This document shows, piece after piece, positions 1-5,846 of a stretch of DNA of 5,846 nucleotides (the first letter of the stretch is position 1; each line of letters starts with the position of its first letter). Origin of the DNA: Bacillota bacterium (lineage in GTDB: Bacteria; Bacillota_A; Clostridia; Acetivibrionales; DUMB01); contig JAMOAC010000059.1 of assembly GCA_023621975.1 (NCBI GenBank), forward strand, positions 1-5,846, given 5' to 3'. The translations under genes were made by a program, and so were the position numbers. Under the pieces are notes generated by a model. It did no database searches. It had not been told where the DNA came from and saw only the letters and a program-made list of their open reading frames with translations.

Positions 1-1
1 T

Positions 2-1012
2 GCTGGTGAATAAAAACATACCACGGCCTCCGTCCGTGAAGTCCAGCATGTAATCAACTTCCTCACATACATCTTCAACAGTTCCAAAAGGCAGGGTTCT
101 TGTAACACTCAGTCCCGTAAAGAAAATCAATTCTTCTCCTTTCCTGCTTCTCAGCTTTTTAAACTCGTACGGGTCCACACCAACTTCATACTGAAATCCC
201 TGAAGGCCGCTGAAACCAATATCGATAAAGTCATTGACAACAGGCCTTACATCCCCGTCACAATGGTGCACAAAGCGGACCCCCTGATCCACCAGCGGTT
301 CAATAATCATTTTTACAGTTGGAAAATAATACTCTCTTAGAAATTCAGGGGACACCATGAGCCCTTTGTTGTTGCATACATCTTCGCCACAGAACATTAT
401 CGGAACCAAATTATATTCTTTATAAAGCCTCGCCAGTATCTTCGCGCGTTCTCTTGAACAAACGCTCCTTGCCCACCATATTTTGTGCACTGCTTCCGGA
501 TAAAGTGCACAGGCCATGAGAAAAGCCTTATATCCGAATTCGTGATACAAGGGAAAATGCCCTCCGATTTCCCAAAAATTCGGGATAGGCTCTATGCCTT
601 CCCAGTTTGAAAAGGCATTTTCAAAGTAATCCCTGTAATGTTTCTCCTCCGCTTCACTGTTGAAATCTTTAAGAATCTCTTTTTCACTGTCGGGGAGCTG
701 TTCGGCCCTCTCAAGGAGTGCTTCAGGTTCAACGTCCTTATGCTCGCTGTCCAGCACCGCATTTCCGCTTCTAATCTCTTCCAGCTTCTGCGGAATTATC
801 GGCATAACCATTCCGTCAACACCAAGGGCGAGGTTTGCCTTAACAACCCCTTTCAATGGGTTTTTCAAATACTCTTCCACACTTATTCCCGCAATATAAG
901 CCAAATTTTTAACACCGTTCATCCATCCGCCAATAGAAGGTATGCGGTCAACTTCTTTACCAGTAGCCTGACGTGTCAAACGTTCCTTTGAAGTAAGCAT
1001 TTTACTTGACAT
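2..1012 (-). CDS. UroD/MtaA-like family protein (partial, C-terminus beyond window)
   Basis: This is the N-terminal 337 residues of a protein that runs off the window edge with no stop. It resembles the uroporphyrinogen decarboxylase family (Pfam URO-D), which holds true UroD and the corrinoid methyltransferases MtaA/CmuA. Visible signs are the N-terminal 'SKERLTRQATGKEVDRIP' (residues 8-25), the typical opening of the methyltransferase-like branch; a segment FVHHCDGDVRPVVNDFIDIG at 247-266, matching the family's H-x-C strand-loop (H249, C251), where MtaA-type enzymes bind zinc; and FFTGLSVTRTLPFGTVEDV at 297-315, like the late 'G..d...l..gt.eeV' part of the barrel. There is no signal peptide or membrane segment, so it is probably cytoplasmic. 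The ATG at 1012 has GGGAG seven bases upstream (1024-1020), which supports this start over the ATG at 1000. It is the last visible gene of the operon, 137 bp after GH65. True heme biosynthesis is unlikely in this context; the substrate is unknown. Confidence 0.85.
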   Translation of the reverse strand, partial: MSSKMLTSKERLTRQATGKEVDRIPSIGGWMNGVKNLAYIAGISVEEYLKNPLKGVVKANLALGVDGMVMPIIPQKLEEIRSGNAVLDSEHKDVEPEALLERAEQLPDSEKEILKDFNSEAEEKHYRDYFENAFSNWEGIEPIPNFWEIGGHFPLYHEFGYKAFLMACALYPEAVHKIWWARSVCSRERAKILARLYKEYNLVPIMFCGEDVCNNKGLMVSPEFLREYYFPTVKMIIEPLVDQGVRFVHHCDGDVRPVVNDFIDIGFSGLQGFQYEVGVDPYEFKKLRSRKGEELIFFTGLSVTRTLPFGTVEDVCEEVDYMLDFTDGGRGMFLFTS

Positions 1013-1019
1013 AATCTCA

Positions 1020-1024
1020 CTCCC
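1020..1024 (-). promoter_or_regulatory. Ribosome-binding site of the UroD-like gene
   Basis: GGGAG lies on the minus strand, with seven bases (TGAGATT) between it and the ATG at 1012. It fixes this start in preference to the in-frame ATG at 1000. A separate site here means the gene need not depend on translation of GH65. Confidence 0.7.
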
Positions 1025-1026
1025 AG

Positions 1027-1134
1027 CTAAATTATTAATGACGATTTATCATGCAAATTCATTTCTTCAATGTTTCTTGCCACTATGTCCGCTACTTGAA
1101 GCAATGTTTCGCTTTCTTTTCCAGTATAATTCTG
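1027..1134 (-). other. Short coding-like stretch, possible gene remnant
   Basis: This 35-codon open stretch lies between GH65 and the UroD-like gene and ends in TAG. It has no ATG near its 5' end and no clear ribosome-binding site. The translation reads as an amphipathic helix: residues 7-26 are ESETLLQVADIVARNIEEMN, followed by a short tail LHDKSSLII. In another frame, 1150-1118 gives KIDRITELYWK, and dropping one A in the run at about 1121-1118 would join the two into a 41-residue helical segment. It could be the tail of a decayed gene, for example a regulator, or chance. I do not recognise a family. Confidence 0.25.
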
Positions 1135-1149
1135 TTATCCTGTCAATTT

Positions 1150-1515
1150 TTATATATATTCAAAAACACTTCCGGGATCTTGATCAATCGCAATATTAAA
1201 ATTAAGCTGCTTACCCGGCATTAACTCAAATTCCTTTCCCCTGAAAATGACCGGTACAGGGTTGGTGTTGGATTCCGGTGACAGCAATTGCATTTCACTA
1301 TTTGTTAACGTAACCTTTATCATTTGCCCATGCCATACAATTTTGAAAACTACGGTCTTCCACCAGGGAATCATGTTAGGATTTATTTCTATTGCATTTT
1401 CCCTATATACAATGCCCGCAACTCCTCTGACAACAGCCAGCCACGCACCAGCCGCACATGCTGAATGAATTCCCTGCCATGCGCAATCATGTTCATCGTC
1501 CAGGTCTATCCGGGC
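1150..1515 (-). pseudogene. C-terminal part of the GH65 gene, cut off by an in-frame stop
   Basis: Directly after the TAA at 1518-1516, and in the same frame, 121 more codons continue the GH65 protein to a natural TAA at 1152-1150. They begin ARIDLDDEHDCAWQGIHSAC, which matches the conserved GH65 block 'AR.DLdd..g....GiH.as..G.W.avv.G' that forms the last helices of the (alpha/alpha)6 barrel. A C-terminal beta-sandwich then follows, with strands such as TVVFKIVWHGQMIKVTLT and ending GSVFEYI. There is no frameshift or second stop. The ATG at 1374 has no Shine-Dalgarno site before it, so this part is not likely to be a gene of its own. Counting both parts, the gene has 793 codons before the final stop, close to the usual GH65 length of about 750-800. 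Confidence 0.8.
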
Positions 1516-3531
1516 TTATTTCAGAAAGTATTTGTAGGCACTTTCCGGCTGCCCCATGTCTGAAGCGCAAATGGAATGTACAGGGTAGGACAGTGATGAA
1601 GAAGCCTCACATCGTGCTTCGTAGTAATCCCAATTTCTTTTGTATATCGCCTCATCAAACTTAAGATTAATATATGAGAACAGCAGCATCACATCAGGTT
1701 GTTTTATGACCTGGCTTTTGTGATATAGCCCTGCCTCCTTCATCTGGAACGATTTCCCTGTCCCCCTGCCTGATACTTCAAGCTCCCTGCTCAAGTCAAA
1801 ATAGCCGTCAAACTGGGGTATCAGGCCTGTATCCTTTTCAATGGGAAGATATATCTTTTTGGCTATTATTTTCCACTCATCAATTTCAGAATGCCCCAGC
1901 CCTATTTTTTTAATGACACCTTCAGATTCACCTTTAAACTTTTCATACATTTTGACTGCATATTTCAGGACCAGGCATACAAGATAGTTCGTATATGCGT
2001 TGTTGTCCACGTATGGATGGTGTTCATCAGTTCCGGTAACATTTTTAATTTCGTACCTGTCTTCCTTTTGGTTATATTCCACTCTTCCTGCCCAGTATCT
2101 TGCAACTTCCCACAGAATCTCAAGGCCGTATTCAAGCATGAATTTTTTATCACCGGTGCAGATATAATAATTGATTACTCCCCATGCCACATCTGCAACT
2201 ATATGTACCTGCAAAAAGGGATGCCTTGCATATATCCACACCGTTTCATTGCCCATGACAGAAGACGTAAAGGGAAACCTTGCCCCCTTCCTGCCTTCCT
2301 TCCTTGCGTTATCGCGTGCCGAATCCAGCATCCTGTACCTGTATAAAATTGCATTTTTGGCAGAGTCGGGGTTGGTATGCAAAAACACTGGCAGTTGATA
2401 AACTTCACAATCCCACCATACAAAATTGTTGTATGTCTCACCGGTAAGCCCTTTGGCCGCAAGGCTGTGTACCGAATCATGCCTGGGTATGGAAATCGCC
2501 GTGTGGTAATTGCTGAATCTTAGAGATACGTCTGCAATTTCATCACCTTGTATGTCTACGTCCATATTCCCAAAGAATTTTTTCCATGCAGCCACATGAT
2601 CTTCATACAGCTCGCTGTAACTCATTTCATCCAGTTTTTCTATTTCCCTGGCAACAATATCTTCCAGGCTGCCTTGCTCATCCCTTGATGTGATAACATA
2701 TATTTTTTTCTCAAGAGTATATTTTTCTCCCTTTACTGAATCAAATTCCAGTCTTGACGCCAGCAGGCCGTTATCATTAAATTCCTCCCACCGGCTGAAT
2801 TCCTGTCCTGAAGAGTTAAACAATCTGCTGCACACGCCGGTACAAAAAACAAACTTGTATTTTCCCCCGGAATTATTCGAATAAAAGGCCTTGTTTCCAC
2901 TATTTACTGCCGAAATTTCATTTGTAACCCGCTGCCCGTTTGTCTTGGTTCGCCTGTCTATACCGGACAATACCTCTATTTTTTTACAATGGTTCTCCGG
3001 AACAATGGTTATTCTTTGACAATATACGTGATCATTATCGAAACTTGCAAACCTTTCAAATTTAAAATATGTAATATCGCCGTTTGAGTTTTCCCACCTT
3101 ACCTCCCTTACAAGGCAGGCATTTTCCATGTCCAGATACCGCTTCCAATGGAGGATTTTGCCTTCCCACGGATAAAAGGTCTCTTCGCCTATTTTTATCC
3201 GGACAAAAAGTATATCCGCAAAGTTTATGATGCATTCCTGCTTTTCAAAATCCTTAAGCTTATCCTCGTCAAAATAATATTTTTTCATGTAGATATTGTC
3301 AGGGAAAGGTTGCACCAATTCGTAAATCTCATCTATCAGGCCTCTTATATAGCACCCCTGTATTCTTAAGCTGCCAAACTCCTCAAAGCTTCCCCTGACA
3401 CCTATATAGCCGTTGGATGTCGTAAACAGGGTTGCCATATTTGGTTCATTTTCCATGCTGTATTGATTTTCTGATATTATCCATTTGTTTTCAAATTTTA
3501 ACTGCATATTTTTCACTGAGACCACCTGCAT
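1516..3531 (-). CDS. GH65 family glycoside phosphorylase/hydrolase, prematurely ended
   Basis: GH65 enzymes cleave alpha-glucosidic bonds (maltose, trehalose, kojibiose, nigerose and similar) with inversion, mostly by phosphorolysis. This 671-residue product shows an N-terminal beta-sandwich (about 10-275), a helical linker (about 285-335) and most of the (alpha/alpha)6 barrel. Marks are FENKWIISENQYSMENEPNM (13-32), GYIGVRG (41-47), GLTGETYNNFVWWDCEVYQL (361-380), the catalytic-acid block TGTDEHHPYVDNNAYTNY with E503, and KQPDV (610-614). The loop EASSSLS (642-648) has Ala where phosphorylases usually have His. No signal peptide is present, so it is cytoplasmic, fitting use of imported sugar. 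The ATG at 3531 lacks a good ribosome-binding site; GTG at 3516 has AGGTGG five bases upstream and may be the true start. Translation stops at TAA 1518-1516, before the last barrel helices and C-terminal domain, so the product as read is probably inactive. Exact substrate cannot be called. Confidence 0.9.
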   Translation of the reverse strand: MQVVSVKNMQLKFENKWIISENQYSMENEPNMATLFTTSNGYIGVRGSFEEFGSLRIQGCYIRGLIDEIYELVQPFPDNIYMKKYYFDEDKLKDFEKQECIINFADILFVRIKIGEETFYPWEGKILHWKRYLDMENACLVREVRWENSNGDITYFKFERFASFDNDHVYCQRITIVPENHCKKIEVLSGIDRRTKTNGQRVTNEISAVNSGNKAFYSNNSGGKYKFVFCTGVCSRLFNSSGQEFSRWEEFNDNGLLASRLEFDSVKGEKYTLEKKIYVITSRDEQGSLEDIVAREIEKLDEMSYSELYEDHVAAWKKFFGNMDVDIQGDEIADVSLRFSNYHTAISIPRHDSVHSLAAKGLTGETYNNFVWWDCEVYQLPVFLHTNPDSAKNAILYRYRMLDSARDNARKEGRKGARFPFTSSVMGNETVWIYARHPFLQVHIVADVAWGVINYYICTGDKKFMLEYGLEILWEVARYWAGRVEYNQKEDRYEIKNVTGTDEHHPYVDNNAYTNYLVCLVLKYAVKMYEKFKGESEGVIKKIGLGHSEIDEWKIIAKKIYLPIEKDTGLIPQFDGYFDLSRELEVSGRGTGKSFQMKEAGLYHKSQVIKQPDVMLLFSYINLKFDEAIYKRNWDYYEARCEASSSLSYPVHSICASDMGQPESAYKYFLK
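3521..3527 (-). promoter_or_regulatory. Candidate ribosome-binding site inside the GH65 5' end
   Basis: AGGTGGT on the minus strand lies inside the longest GH65 reading, after its ATG at 3531. A GTG at 3516 follows at a spacing of about five bases. The ATG at 3531 itself is preceded only by AAAGTTAACTAC, a poor match. The site therefore argues for a start at GTG 3516, five residues shorter; the ATG at 3507 is about 14 bases away, which is too far. Confidence 0.4.
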
Positions 3532-3577
3532 GTAGTTAACTTTACTATGAAGAACTTATCAATGGTTTTTACTGCGC

Positions 3578-3612
3578 AGACCTCATTGCAGGCTGTTTTG
3601 CCATGAAGGTCT
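3578..3612 (-). repeat. Inverted repeat (hairpin) between the MalG-type permease and GH65
   Basis: AGACCT at 3578-3583 pairs with AGGTCT at 3607-3612. Inside it CA/TG pairs after a bulged A, and GGC (3591-3593) pairs with GCC (3600-3602). No T-run follows on the minus strand, so it is not a classical terminator. It could be an RNA processing or stabilising element, or simply chance. No convincing promoter is visible in the rest of this 90-bp gap. Confidence 0.35.
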
Positions 3613-3621
3613 CATTTCAGG

Positions 3622-4452
3622 TTACCCCTTCACTGCACCTGCCGCCAAACCTTTCACAACCTGCTCCTGCAGCAGCACATACACAATAATGCTTGGTATA
3701 ATAACTATTATCGTAGCTGCAAACATTGCTCCGTAGTCGCTTGCAAATTGGCTTTTGAAATAATACAGTGCCAGTGGAAGTGTCCTGTTTCTGTTGCCCG
3801 TCGTCAACGTCAGCGCAAACTGGAACTCATTCCAGCACAAAAGGAACTGCAGTACAGCGGCAGTACTGAAGCCCGGTTTTGAAATAGGCAATACAATGCT
3901 GGTAAATGTCCTTACAAAGCCGGCGCCGTCAAGATAAGCCGATTCTTCCAGTTCTTTTGGAACCGTCATAAAATAGCTTGACAAAATATAAAGTGAGGTA
4001 GGCAGGCCAAATCCTGCATATACTATTATCAACCCCTTAAGGTCGTCATACATTCCAAGCCTGCTTATTGTCAGGTATATTGGCTGAAGCAAGGCAGCCC
4101 CGGGAATAAGAAGGGACAAGGAAAACAGCGAGACCAAAAACTTTTTTCCCCTGAACTTGAACCTGCTGATAACATATGCCGCCATTCCGACAACCACCAG
4201 GTTCAGAAGCGTGCCGAATATGCCAACAATAATGCTGTTTAAATAAAACTGCGCCATAGGAGCTATTTTAAATGCATTAACATAGTTTGCAGGCTTAAAG
4301 TGCACAGGAAGGAGCGAGGATGATGTCAAAATTTCCGTATTCGATTTGAAAGATGACATAAACACCCACAAAATCGGCCCCACTGATAAAATCATAATCA
4401 CTATAACAAACAGATACCTAAGAAATGCTGTTAGAATGTTTAATGCCTTCAT
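3622..4452 (-). CDS. ABC sugar transporter permease, MalG type (CUT1 family)
   Basis: This inner-membrane permease would form the channel of a carbohydrate ABC importer with the permease encoded upstream. In the 276-residue reading from ATG 4452, about six hydrophobic segments are visible, near residues 11-31, 72-94, 104-127, 137-161, 196-215 and 242-263. The cytoplasmic EAA loop that docks the ATPase is EESAYLDGAG followed by IVLP (about 169-189). The C-terminus QEQVVKGLAAGAVKG is diagnostic of MalG-like members of CUT1. GAGGTG at 4464-4459 sits six bases before the ATG at 4452, so I prefer this start. A GTG at 4461 would add three residues but lies inside that ribosome-binding site. It starts 19 bp after the stop of the other permease, so the two are surely co-transcribed. 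Length is normal for the family. Substrate cannot be read from the sequence; the neighbouring GH65 suggests an alpha-glucoside. Confidence 0.93.
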   Translation of the reverse strand: MKALNILTAFLRYLFVIVIMILSVGPILWVFMSSFKSNTEILTSSSLLPVHFKPANYVNAFKIAPMAQFYLNSIIVGIFGTLLNLVVVGMAAYVISRFKFRGKKFLVSLFSLSLLIPGAALLQPIYLTISRLGMYDDLKGLIIVYAGFGLPTSLYILSSYFMTVPKELEESAYLDGAGFVRTFTSIVLPISKPGFSTAAVLQFLLCWNEFQFALTLTTGNRNRTLPLALYYFKSQFASDYGAMFAATIIVIIPSIIVYVLLQEQVVKGLAAGAVKG

Positions 4453-4458
4453 TTCATG

Positions 4459-4464
4459 CACCTC
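4459..4464 (-). promoter_or_regulatory. Ribosome-binding site of the MalG-type permease
   Basis: GAGGTG on the minus strand is six bases from the ATG at 4452. It decides the start, because the upstream in-frame GTG at 4461 is part of this motif and cannot easily serve as initiator as well. Confidence 0.7.
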
Positions 4465-4471
4465 GTTTTAT

Positions 4472-5350
4472 TTAGTAGTGCGATGTCCCAATCTTGAAAA
4501 TGCCTGAAATAACAAGTACAAGTGCTATGCCCAATATAACGAGAAATACTCCTACCGTGTTTGCATAAGCGAAATTATTGTCAATTAATGCCGTCCTGTA
4601 TATGTATAAAGGCAAATTGAGAGTCTCCGTGCCCGGCCCGCCTCCTGTGGTCATCAATATCCTGTCAAGCTGCTGCAGCATGCTGGTAGCAGCAAGAATT
4701 ACACAGGTGCCTATGATGTTCCTCAGCATTGGCAGTACTATATATATATTGGTTTTAAACTCTCCGGCCCCGTCAATTTGGGCAGACTCCAGTATGCTTT
4801 CAGGAATTGCCGCCAGCTCGGCCAGAATAAGGATGGTTACAACCGCGGCATAAGGCAGCCAGGTCATAGTAACGCTGAAGAATGCGGTAGAGTAATCCAT
4901 AAACCAGTTCTTGGAGAAATCCTTGAACCCAAGCATATTTATCAGTTTGTTAACCGCTCCAAATTCCGGGTTCAGGAGGGTTACATAAAGCATTCCCAGT
5001 GCAGCATTGGAAATGATATTGGGTATCATATACGCAGTCCGGGCAATTTTCCAGTAAAATTCCTTCCGTGCAAGAATAAGTGCGAAAGTTATGCCGATGG
5101 CAACGTGAACCGTCGATTGCAGGACAATCCAAATAACCGTATTCAACAGGCCTTTGCGAAAATCACTGTCATTTGTAAACAAATTAATATAGTTCCTGAA
5201 TCCTATAAATTCAATATTCGAACCAATTTTCCAGTTGGTGAAGGATGTCCCGAACAATACAGCCAGGGAAACAAAAAATACGGTTGCAAACAAAGCAATT
5301 GCAGGTATTAAAAATATCACTATCCAAAATTTATTCTTTTTCAATATCAA
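4472..5350 (-). CDS. ABC sugar transporter permease, MalF/UgpA type (CUT1 family)
   Basis: This 292-residue inner-membrane protein is the first of the two permeases of the importer. It has an N-terminal membrane segment (about 9-32), the typical 'FIGFRNYINLF' periplasmic stretch (48-58), membrane segments near 70-95, 103-126, 155-178, 210-230 and 262-286, and an EAA loop ESAQIDGAG with IVLP (188-207). The motif TTGGGPGTETLNLPLYIYRT (234-253) is characteristic of MalF/UgpA-like CUT1 permeases. No ATG is available near the 5' end: a TGA lies directly before the TTG at 5350, and the next in-frame TTG is at 5344, so initiation must be at a UUG. AAGGGG (5360-5355) serves either. The gene follows the binding protein after an 89-bp gap that holds a strong stem-loop, which may lower its expression relative to the binding protein. 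Confidence 0.93.
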   Translation of the reverse strand: MILKKNKFWIVIFLIPAIALFATVFFVSLAVLFGTSFTNWKIGSNIEFIGFRNYINLFTNDSDFRKGLLNTVIWIVLQSTVHVAIGITFALILARKEFYWKIARTAYMIPNIISNAALGMLYVTLLNPEFGAVNKLINMLGFKDFSKNWFMDYSTAFFSVTMTWLPYAAVVTILILAELAAIPESILESAQIDGAGEFKTNIYIVLPMLRNIIGTCVILAATSMLQQLDRILMTTGGGPGTETLNLPLYIYRTALIDNNFAYANTVGVFLVILGIALVLVISGIFKIGTSHY

Positions 5351-5354
5351 TCAA

Positions 5355-5360
5355 CCCCTT
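5355..5360 (-). promoter_or_regulatory. Ribosome-binding site of the MalF-type permease
   Basis: AAGGGG on the minus strand lies four bases before TTG 5350 and ten before TTG 5344. Because an in-frame TGA (5353-5351) separates it from any earlier start, it shows that one of these UUG codons initiates. It begins two bases after the foot of the 15-bp stem-loop. Confidence 0.6.
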
Positions 5361-5362
5361 AA

Positions 5363-5403
5363 AAGTTATTCTCCTCGAAAACTCTTTCCGAGGAGAATAA
5401 CTT
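5363..5403 (-). repeat. Perfect 15-bp stem-loop between binding protein and permease genes
   Basis: The arms AAGTTATTCTCCTCG (5363-5377) and CGAGGAGAATAACTT (5389-5403) are exact reverse complements around an 11-base loop. On the minus strand the stem is followed by TT and then the ribosome-binding site of the permease; with the arm's own end this gives a run of only four T. It may be a leaky terminator or, more likely, an RNA 3'-end stabiliser that keeps binding-protein mRNA in excess, as stem-loops do in the malE-malF gap of other bacteria. The structure is seen; the role is inferred. Confidence 0.75.
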
Positions 5404-5439
5404 GTTTAGTAAATGGTTACTGCAATTTTTGCTGTTTAA

Positions 5440-5846
5440 TCAGCCCTCATTCTTCTGTGCAATTTCACTTAATTTCTTGGCCATTTCCTCAGGGGTAATC
5501 CTGTTAAATACCAGCTCGGGATAAAGAGTTTTGAACGCATCAGTTACGTTTGCATAGTTGATGGTATCCAGGTTCATGAATTTGTATTTCACATTCTTGG
5601 TAAGTTCTATCAAATCAACGAATATAGGATTCTTGGTCTTGAATTCTTCAGTTATTTCAACCCTTGGTGACAACGGAATATTGTTCATGATTTCAAGCCC
5701 AAGCTGCTGTGCATGAGCATCGGTCTTGTACTTAACCCATTTTACAGCGGCATCCTGATGTTCCTTATCCTTGGAGCAAACCATGTAACCTTCCCAGTAT
5801 GAGAAGAACAGTCCGTTGTTTGGATAGGCAGCTATGCCAACTTTGT
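5440..5846 (-). CDS. ABC transporter sugar-binding protein, C-terminal part (partial)
   Basis: These are the last 134 residues of an extracellular solute-binding protein; the N-terminus, with its expected lipoprotein signal, lies beyond the window. The reading is open to the window edge, so the Met at 5784 is internal, not a start. The family pattern is visible in KVGIAAYPNNGLFFSYWEGY, which is the 'P.P.....g....g...' strand of family-1 binding proteins, then MVCSKDKEHQDAAVKWVKY, the usual 'va...sk..eaA.kfi.f' segment, and a closing amphipathic helix ITPEEMAKKLSEIAQKNEG. It should capture an oligosaccharide outside the membrane and deliver it to the two permeases encoded next. As first of the visible genes it is probably the most highly expressed, helped by the stem-loop 36 bp past its stop. 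Ligand unknown. Confidence 0.85.
   Translation of the reverse strand, partial: KVGIAAYPNNGLFFSYWEGYMVCSKDKEHQDAAVKWVKYKTDAHAQQLGLEIMNNIPLSPRVEITEEFKTKNPIFVDLIELTKNVKYKFMNLDTINYANVTDAFKTLYPELVFNRITPEEMAKKLSEIAQKNEG

Noticed and set aside
638..991. Plus-strand open frames over the UroD-like gene (638-991 and 660-899)
   Set aside because: They lie opposite a clear family member, lack ribosome-binding sites and give no recognisable protein.
1123..1146. TTGACA followed by TATACT on the minus strand, a possible promoter for the UroD-like gene
   Set aside because: The spacing between the two hexamers is 12 bases, far from the usual 16-18, and no other -10 box fits the TTGACA at proper distance.
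1516..1518. Recoding of the GH65 stop as selenocysteine or pyrrolysine
   Set aside because: The codon is TAA, whereas selenocysteine uses TGA and pyrrolysine uses TAG.
1891..2480. Open frames in other frames and on the plus strand over the GH65 gene
   Set aside because: They are overlaps of a strongly conserved coding frame, rich in Cys, His and Pro runs, typical of shadow translation.
3533..3561. TTGATA with TTAACT 17 bases downstream on the minus strand, a possible promoter for GH65
   Set aside because: The -10 match is only three of six bases, and the candidate lies just before a start in an evident operon, so support is too weak.
4778..5311. A 177-codon plus-strand open frame opposite the MalF-type permease
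   Set aside because: The minus strand carries an unambiguous permease here, and the plus-strand product has no domain, membrane segment or ribosome-binding site.
5363..5403. Calling the stem-loop a full rho-independent terminator
   Set aside because: Only four T in a row follow the stem on the minus strand, and the permeases downstream need transcription from the same operon.
1..5846. CRISPR arrays, tRNA or rRNA genes, insertion sequences
   Set aside because: I saw no regularly spaced repeats, no tRNA-like cloverleaf, no rRNA sequence and no transposase or terminal inverted repeats.

Overview
The window reads as part of one minus-strand sugar-uptake and breakdown operon of a Firmicute. The moderate-to-low GC content, AGGTG/GGGAG-type Shine-Dalgarno sites, a UUG start and the style of the proteins suggest a clostridial plant-polysaccharide degrader. 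That placement is inference; the window contains no phylogenetic marker.

Read in the direction of transcription (high to low coordinates), the order is: (1) the C-terminal 134 residues of an ABC solute-binding protein, 5846-5440, cut by the window edge; (2) a perfect 15-bp stem-loop in the gap, with the next ribosome-binding site right at its foot; (3) a MalF-type permease, 5350-4472, with a UUG start; (4) a MalG-type permease, 4452-3622; (5) a 90-bp gap with a weaker hairpin and a short direct repeat; (6) a glycoside hydrolase family 65 (GH65) enzyme that starts near 3531 and runs to 1150, broken by one in-frame TAA at 1518-1516; (7) a 137-bp gap holding a short coding-like stretch; (8) a uroporphyrinogen-decarboxylase/corrinoid-methyltransferase-like protein, from 1012 out past position 1. 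No convincing gene lies on the plus strand, and no gene-free stretch exceeds 300 bp.

The likely logic is that the binding protein captures an oligosaccharide outside the cell, the two permeases (CUT1 type) import it, and the cytoplasmic GH65 enzyme cleaves an alpha-glucosidic bond in it by phosphorolysis or hydrolysis. No ATPase is present in the window. CUT1 systems in Firmicutes often share an unlinked MsmX-type ATPase. The role of the UroD-like protein in a sugar operon is not known to me.

The points most worth a second look are the in-frame stop in an otherwise intact GH65 gene, the unusual residues in its phosphate-site loop, the stem-loop between the binding protein and the first permease, the UroD-like passenger, and the coding-like remnant between GH65 and the UroD-like gene.
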